From assembly GCF_030272615.1 (NCBI RefSeq), contig NC_081411.1, positions 187,495,449-187,559,448 on the forward strand: a stretch of DNA of 64,000 nt, written 5' to 3'. The notes under the pieces were generated by a model that saw nothing but the letters and a program-made list of their open reading frames with translations, had not been told where the DNA came from and ran no database searches. Below are positions 58,008-64,000 of the stretch, piece after piece. How positions within the stretch are numbered: the stretch's first letter is position 1; the number at the start of each line of letters is the position of its first letter. The translations under genes were made by a program, and so were the position numbers. This DNA is from Cryptomeria japonica (Eukaryota; Streptophyta; Pinopsida; Cupressales; Cupressaceae).

Positions 58008-59020
58008 GTGTCACACTTGGGGCTAATTAGGGGTAGTTCGACCGAACTAAGTTCAACCGGACTACCATCCTACCACATGGCATCCCGTGTCATTGGTGTG
58101 GCACCTAAATGGCACCAAGAGTTCTTCGAACTAAGTTTGACTGAACTCAGTTTGACCAGACTCTTGGCACCATTTAGGCGCTTTTTGTGAGCACTTGAGC
58201 TCAAATAAAAAAAATATCAAAATAGTTCGACCGAACTCAGTTCGGCTGGACTCCCCTATGTGGCAGGTGATGTGGCAGCCAAATCACCTATTTTTTTTGT
58301 ATTTCTCAAACTTTTTACTTCTACTCAATTTTTCTTCAGGTAGAATATTTGTTTACAAAAATAAGAAAAATTCCCTTTTGTAGAGCTCGAAATCACGAAT
58401 CTAGACATATAATTTTTTTTATTATTTTGATTAATTCTAATTTTTTTTATTATTTAAAAATTGTGAGTAGGTTTTTTAAGTTCAAAAGAAGTTGATTAGA
58501 AATTAAAAAAATTATTAAATGATATTAAAATTTTTTTTAAAATATATTTTTCACCAGATGATAGAATCTTCTCCAAAAGGGTATAATTTTTTTTTGATAA
58601 TCATAAATTTAGTAGACAAAAGGTGATGCCAAATGAAAACTACCAAATTCAACTATGTTGGACTTAAAAATATTATTACGAGAAAAATATACATCAAAAT
58701 TTAATTTTTTTAAACACTGCACATATATGTCCTCTATTTGGAAAATTAAAATCAACAAAAAATAAGTTCATTTTCATTTTGTTTGGTGATGCCGACTAGA
58801 ACCCCTAATTTTCAGCAATAAAAAATCTATCTTTGAATATATTAAACAATTGTTAAATTTTAATTTTAATTTTTTAAATAACATACATAAATTTTATTAA
58901 TATTTCTATATTTGATCAGTTTACATTATTTTGAAATTCAATTTAGAAATGTCACTTTTATGCGGTCGAAGCTAAACAGTTTTAGTTGTGTTGGCCACTT
59001 CCTTTATAAAAGTGTGACAC
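58008..59020. mobile_element. TIR element inside copia F, about 1.0 kb
   Basis: Ends are GTGTCACACTTGG (left) and the inverse of GTGTCACACTTTTATAAAGG (right). It interrupts the copia pol reading between MSNR (59033) and PYPLAIGSL (57985). Flanks ACATGAAGCT (57998-58007) and ACATTGTGCT (59021-59030) agree at 7 of 10 positions and may be an eroded target duplication of Mutator-like length. The left quarter holds GTTCGACCGAACT palindromes; the rest is AT-rich and non-coding. Confidence 0.65.
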
Positions 59021-59032
59021 AACATTGTGCTT

Positions 59033-60325
59033 TTACCTGTTAGACATTTTGTTTACCTCTTCCTGTGTCTTTGGACATGTCTCCTTAGTCAATTTGAAAT
59101 GGCTAGCCAAAGGTGTACTAACTACTTTTGCATTCTGCATGTTATATCTTTTCAACACCTTCTCTATATACTCACTTTGGGACAAAGTTAATGTTCCATT
59201 TTTCCTATCCCATGAAATCCTCATACTAAGGATTTGCTTAGTTGCACCCAAATCCTTTATAGCAAACAACTTTGCTAATTTCTATTTAAGTTCATTTATA
59301 TGTTGCATGTTAGACCCAATAACAAGCATGCCATCAACATAAAATAACAGGATAATATAACTGCCATTATCCAACCTCTTAAAGTAAACACAATGATTAG
59401 AATGACATCTATGGTAACCTTGTTTAGGCATGAAATTGTCAAATTTCAAATACTATTGCCTGGGTGCTTGCTTTAGGCCATATAGACTCTTCTTCAATTT
59501 GCACACTAACTCCTCCTTACCTTTGACCTCATATTCTTGTGGTTGTTGCATGTAGATTTCTTCCTCCAAATCCCCATGGAGAAAAGTTGTTCTAACATCT
59601 AGTTGTTCAAGATGCAAGTATTTGCAGCCACAAGACTTAGAATAGTTCTAATTGAAGTCATTTTAACAATTGGAGAAAATATTTTATCAAAATCTATACC
59701 CTTTTTCTATGCAAAACCCTTTACCATGAGTTTGGCCTTATATTTTTCTGTCATCCATCCTCCTCCTTCAACCTATAAACTCATTTATTTGGCAAGGCTC
59801 TTTTCTCTCCAGGTAACGGGACTAAGTCCCAAGTCTGATTCTTCATCAAGGAATCCATTTCCTCTTTCATGCCTAGCTCCAACTGCTATTTGGAATCTAC
59901 TTGCATTGCTTCTTCATATCCATCTAGTTCACCATAATCAGTTAATAAAATAGAATACAAAGAAGGAGAAAATCTTTCAGGAGGTCTACTTAACCTCATA
60001 GAACGTCTAACACTTACAGGAGTTTGTGAGATATTTTGTTGTTGTTGAGCATCAGGTATCAATGGTATTTTATTCTCAAGAATTTCATCTAGCACCACAT
60101 ATTCTTTTTTGACCTATCCATGCTTTTTTTTCTGCATTTGTTCTTTATACATGACCTTCTCATTGAATATAACATCTCCACTTCTAAGTATTTTCTAATT
60201 TTCAAAATCCCATAACTAATAACCACAGTCATCCATTCCATATCCAATGAAGGTACACTTTTGAGATTTAGCATCAAGCTTGGTTCTATTTTCTTTATCA
60301 ACATTGACAAAATTTTCACAACCAA
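59033..60325 (-). pseudogene. Copia F reverse transcriptase and integrase C-terminal linker
   Basis: 59033-59269 reads MFAIKDLGATKQILSMRI, LSQSEYIEKVLKRYNMQNAK and ends at MSNR beside the TIR element. Shifted frames at 59340-59760 supply the YVDD-side and the MDVKTAFLHG-like (here around 59560-59620) regions. 59886-60098 reads RRSMRLSRPPERFSPSLY, the usual RT-upstream linker, and 60089-60325 the end of the integrase (GYGMDDCGY-like, here in a different frame). All pieces are copia type and in order, but frames change repeatedly. Confidence 0.7.
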
Positions 60326-60358
60326 AGGTTTTTCAGAAAAGAATAATTTACCTTTTTA

Positions 60359-61103
60359 CTAGTCCATGCCTCCTCTGGAATGCCACCATCCAAAGGATTT
60401 GAAAGGTCTTTTGTTTATCAAATATACAACAGTATGTACAACATTTGCCCAAAAATGTAGGGGCACTCCAACATGGAATCTCATGCTCCTTGCACACTCT
60501 ATGATGGCCTTATTCATTCTCTTAAACATTCTTGTGAGCTTCATCGAACCATCTTTTACCTTTGGATTCCATTGAAAGAATAGTAATCTTCAAATGATTT
60601 GCTGCAATACTCGCCTCCATTATCAAATCTGAGACACCTCAACTTTTTTCCCATCTCATTCTCAACCAAAGCTTTCCATTTCTTAAAAGTTTCAAAAACA
60701 TCAGATTTTTGTTTTAGGAAATACACCCATGTTTTCTTGGTTGCATCATCTATAAAAATAACATAATAACAAGAGCCACCAAGATATGATTCTTGAGGTA
60801 GTCCCCATACATCTAAATGCACAAACTCTAACTTCTCACTCTTCTTCTCTTTCCCAACCTTGAGAAATCTAACTCGTTTTGTTTACCATAAACATATTTT
60901 TCACATAACTCGAAATCAATCTGCTTCAATCCAGACAATAATTTTTTAGAGTGAAGGATTTTCATCCCTTTCTCACTCATGTGCCCAAGTCTATTGTGCC
61001 ATAGTTTTATATTTGTCCTTGTAACATCTATTGTAGCAGTCCCTACAACAACTTTTTTTGTAGCAGCTAAGGTAGAATAAATATTACCAGTACACAAATA
61101 CAA
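60359..61103 (-). pseudogene. Copia F integrase and pre-integrase zinc region
   Basis: 60828-61103 contains LWHNRLGHMSEKGMKILHSKKLL (in two pieces) and CEKYVYGKQ (the second zinc Cys is Tyr). 60556-60822 has the core MHLDVWGLPQESYLGG (first Asp), YVIFIDDATKKTWVYFLKQK and LRFDNGGEYCSKSFEDY (second Asp). 60359-60544 starts near KRMNKAIIECARSM, where ERMNRT is normal, so the catalytic Glu is again Lys, as in copia A. Stops separate the blocks. Confidence 0.8.
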
Positions 61104-61104
61104 T

Positions 61105-61570
61105 GTGCCTACCTTTGCACCTTTAGCTACTACTAATTCACCCTTAGCTACTACTAATGCACCTTTAGTGACCTTCCAAACATTGTCTATAAAGTTAACT
61201 ATGCAGCCTTCACTGCCTAGTTGTCTTGTAGAAATTAAATTTCTTCTTAAATTAGGAACATGCTTACCTACTCCAACAACTAATCATTTCCATTCTGCAA
61301 CTTGATTTTTATCTTTCCTTTTCCAACAATCTCACAACGCTCATCATCACCCAAATATACTTGTCCAAAATCACCTTGAACATAATCTAGAAAATATTTT
61401 CTATGGGAGGTGGCATGAAATGAAGCCCCCAAATCTATTACCCAAGAATCATTAACATTATCTAAATACAGAATAAGGCATCTTGTAAAGTATTACTTGC
61501 AACATTAGCTTCTTTACTATCATCTTTGAAGAAGTTAAGAAATACAACTTCAGAGATCCCAAAAACACCT
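61105..61570 (-). pseudogene. Copia F protease region
   Basis: Minus strand around 61380-61450 reads DSWVIDLGASFHATSHRKYF; the family has D-(S/T)-G-A, here D-L-G-A, so the catalytic Asp is kept but the Ser is Leu. It continues to QVYLGDDERCEIVGKGKIKI and, after a break, KHVPNLRRNLISTRQLGSEG. A tandem VVAKGxL duplication (TKGALVVAKGELVVAKGAK) is encoded near 61105-61165. The gag part is missing beyond 61570. Confidence 0.72.
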
Positions 61571-62800
61571 GCAAGCAAAATACCTATCACAAGAGAAGAA
61601 TGGAGGCAAAAAAGCAACAATGGCTCCAAAGAAAAAGATTATCATTCAGAGAGGGAATCAATAAAAAAGTACAATACAATCCTTATAAAAGCAGATTAAA
61701 AAACCTAAAGGTGATAAACCCTAAAGAAACCCTAAAGGGATAATGTGTAAATGCCTAAGTTTAGGGGTTCGAATGAATGCTGCTAGTTACAAAAGGTCGG
61801 GTTCATTCGAACCCGATTGTTACATGAAAGTATGCGTCATAATTTTGCCTAGGGGGTTAGGGCTCGATCAGACCTCCCCTTCGCTCGAATGAGTGTTCGT
61901 TCGAATCCGCTTGTTAGAGGTCTCTCCCCAAATTTTTTAGAGTTATGAGAAATTTTTTTCTTCGGACCTCTAGTTCAAGGCACAGATGAAATAATCTTGA
62001 TAACCCAAAAATATAAGATGGTAGTGCTCAGAGAAAGCTTTCCAACAAGTATAATTTTATTACATTGTGAATTTATTATGTTCTTATTTTTTTAATTTTA
62101 TGGAATATTGGTTTTTCACCGAACATGAACTTCTCTATTCAATGCATTGGGAAAAATAGGAAATTAATTCAAAATTTTTTTGAAAAACATCTATGCCCGA
62201 GGTATTGATGTCTTCTTTCTAACAAAAAAAATAAAATTGAATTTCGATATATATAGAACAAGTTATGTGCTCAAACTTAAACCTGTGTCTGAATTATGAC
62301 TAGTCGGACTTCAAAACTTAATAAAATGAAAAATATTTAACATATCATGATCAAACCAGCAACAAGCCCTAGATATTGATGTTACAAACAAAAATTCAAA
62401 AGAATTGAGTTTTTATCATTTATAGAAAAAAAGTTATGCGTTTCGGGAGGCACACCACTCTTAAAAAATGTAGTTTGTTGTAAAAAACTACTTTTCGAAG
62501 GAGATGAATTTTTTTTTAAAAGAATCTTTAAAATTTTTTGAAAGAAATATATTTAGAATCTACAAACAAAATTCTACAAATCACTAATTTACATCATCTT
62601 CAAATTCCAAATAGTTTAAAAGTTATAGTTGTTGGAAGTTGAATATTTAAAAAAAAGTGTTCATCTCATTGTCAAAAGTGGCAAAAAAGTGGGAAAAAAG
62701 TGGGAACCATTATTGTGAATTCACCCAGGCTCTTAAGTGTAGAGGATAATAGACTAATAATTAAATAAATAATTATTAGCTATTACAAATAACTCTAACA
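61571..62800 (-). repeat. LTR of element G, containing a TIR-element copy
   Basis: On the minus strand it starts TGTTAGAGTTATTTGTAATAGC at 62800, next to a G-run PPT (CTTAAGGGGGGG, 62801-62812), and appears to end TTTTGCTTGCA at 61571. A TTTTATAAGG box lies around 61681-61692. Between about 62030 and 62726 it holds the TIR family of 20979. The rest of the element lies to the right, beyond the window. The left border is inferred from the break in copia F. Confidence 0.55.
62030..62726 (-). mobile_element. Second copy of the 20979 TIR element, inverted and incomplete
   Basis: Its right end reads GTGGGAACCATTATTGTGAATTCACCC across 62701-62726, matching the TIR. Inner blocks match the reverse complement of 21000-21660 in order (ACCGAACATGAACTTC, CAATGCATTG, TATATATAGAACAAGTTATG, AAAAGAATTGAGTTTTTATC). 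The left TIR is not found. The copy is diverged from 20979-21974. Confidence 0.75.
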
Positions 62801-64000
62801 CCCCCCCTTAAGATGAACTTAGGGAGTAGTTAAAAACAACTAAGGACTAAAATATGCATGTAAACAAAATGCATGAAAGTAACAATGGGCCGTGACAACT
62901 AGGCCTGTTGAGGTACCCAAGTACAAAAGAGTCTCTGTAAAGTAGAGAAATGGAGAAAACCTCATGGAAAAAAACTCTACTCCACAAAGAGATGAAGACT
63001 AGTGAAGGACTAAAGAAGCCTCCAAACTAGAGAATGTTCCATAAAATAGGAACAAAGGATGAACATGAAGAACACCACTGAAGCATGAAGCTACAAACAC
63101 TGTTAAAGAATAACTATCGATTTGAAGAACCTCCACTAAAATAGAAGATGTTCAGGTAGAGAAGACTGTAATCTGCATGAGTGCCCTGAAATAAAACTAC
63201 TCGAATCAGATGGCAAACAAAGGAAAACAATTGAACTCGAAGATATAGATGGCAAAAGCACCACAGTCTGAAGAGCTGATCAATTGAAGATGGAAGGTTT
63301 CCTCAAAAAATAGGAACGAAAGAGTGTCCATATGGTAAATGATCCATCTCACTAAAATACATAGGTAACTAGACATTGCATCCGCCTAGTACATAGGAAC
63401 AAATACTGAATACATAGCTCACTCCAACGAACCAAGGAAGCATTAGAACCAACAACCAACAAGAGAAATCCCCCCATAATGCTAACAAGGGAGAGGTGAC
63501 AGGTACACTGAAACTAAATGCCAAGAAAAATGGCATGACAAAGAACTAGGAACATCAAGAGTGCAACAAAAAGTACAAACACATATAAAGGCTAGTGTCA
63601 TGGAAGGAACAATCACTTGACACACATCATGAGGCTAATGTCATAGAAGGAACACTCACATGACAAAGGTAGATGGTAAACAAAGGCAAACATCAAACCC
63701 CCATGGCACTTTATAACAGAGTGTGAGTAAAATAAGGCACAAGATGTGCGAGATCCCAAGCATGCAAAGCATAGTGGCACTTTATCTCAGTGCGTTTGCA
63801 AAAAAGAAAATGCTTACAATGAAGGCTCAAAGTGTCAAAAAAAAGACACAAGACTAGAAATACATGAAGAACAGCGAAAAACAAGTCATCCCACGCAAAC
63901 GAGAAGTTTCCATGACGTCATATGTCCAAGTAATTCACTAGAGTGTGAAAACACAAAAAACTAAATATAATGTACTTGGAGTAAAATCTAGAAAAAAGTG
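62801..64000 (-). other. Interior of element G next to its PPT, non-coding as far as visible
   Basis: Starts with a polypurine tract on the minus strand. It includes an imperfect duplication (GGCTA(G/A)TGTCAT(G/A)GAAGGAACA, 63594 and 63643). No RNase H or other pol motif seen; presumably 3' untranslated spacer. Confidence 0.4.

Larger units (their letters stand above)
56727..61570 (-). mobile_element. Ty1/copia LTR retrotransposon F, interrupted at its 5' side
   Basis: Minus-strand order: protease region (about 61490), pre-integrase, integrase, RT, RNase H, stop at 57323, PPT (57185-57197), 3' LTR (56727-57184). A TIR element sits in the RT at 58008-59020. The gag and the 5' LTR are cut off at 61570, where element G begins. 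Confidence 0.85.

Noticed and set aside
57570..58190. 206-codon plus-strand ORF
   Set aside because: Antisense of the copia F RNase H running into the TIR element; no protein family signal.

Overview
This is plant nuclear DNA, AT-rich and dominated by transposable elements, with two recognisable host genes or gene fragments. The density of old, nested LTR retrotransposons, the large LTRs (about 0.9 to 1.6 kb) and the PLS-class PPR gene fit a seed plant with a very large genome. A conifer or other gymnosperm is my best guess, but this is inference and the species cannot be proved from the sequence.

Layout. 1-12476: a minus-strand Ty1/copia element (A) whose 3' LTR is split by a 6.9-kb non-autonomous, gypsy-like element (335-7205, target duplication CTACC). 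13253-14486: a diverged solo LTR related to that inserted element. 14530-16031: a broken LINE ORF1 (minus). 17017-18303: a symplekin-like N-terminal coding block (minus) with a telo-box touching its ATG. 19135-22800: copia and gypsy remnants; the gypsy remnant is split between gag and protease by a TIR element (20979-21974). 22800-28600: old LTR and tRNA-like debris. 29171-31192: an intact PPR reading frame (minus) ending where the catalytic part of a DYW domain would be, with a degenerate DYW tail downstream. 32161-32353: a long hairpin. 33198-34828: a solo LTR with a perfect target duplication (ATTAG).

34834-44400: an old plus-strand copia element (D). Inside it sits element B (35781-42798, target duplication GTAGA). 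B has LTRs, PBS and PPT but no recognisable integrase or reverse transcriptase. It carries a gag remnant with a coiled coil and four zinc knuckles, plus a separate reading frame of about 1,068 codons (ORF-X) with no family I can name. 45418-45821: a TA-rich tandem repeat and a GA microsatellite. 46400-55928: a plus-strand LINE cut by copia element C (48721-55559, target duplication GTAAA). 55929-56726: what looks like a processed mRNA copy with AATAAA and a poly(A) tract. 56727-61570: minus-strand copia F, itself carrying a 1-kb TIR element in its reverse transcriptase. 61571-64000: one LTR and part of the interior of a further minus-strand element (G), whose LTR also holds a copy of the 20979 TIR family.

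Most retroelement genes carry stop codons, many at positions where TGG or CAA would be expected, as in long-methylated and decayed elements. The intact frames are the PPR ORF and the symplekin-like ORF. The most unusual item is element B with ORF-X: a transposon-shaped unit with the terminal signals of an autonomous copia but different cargo.
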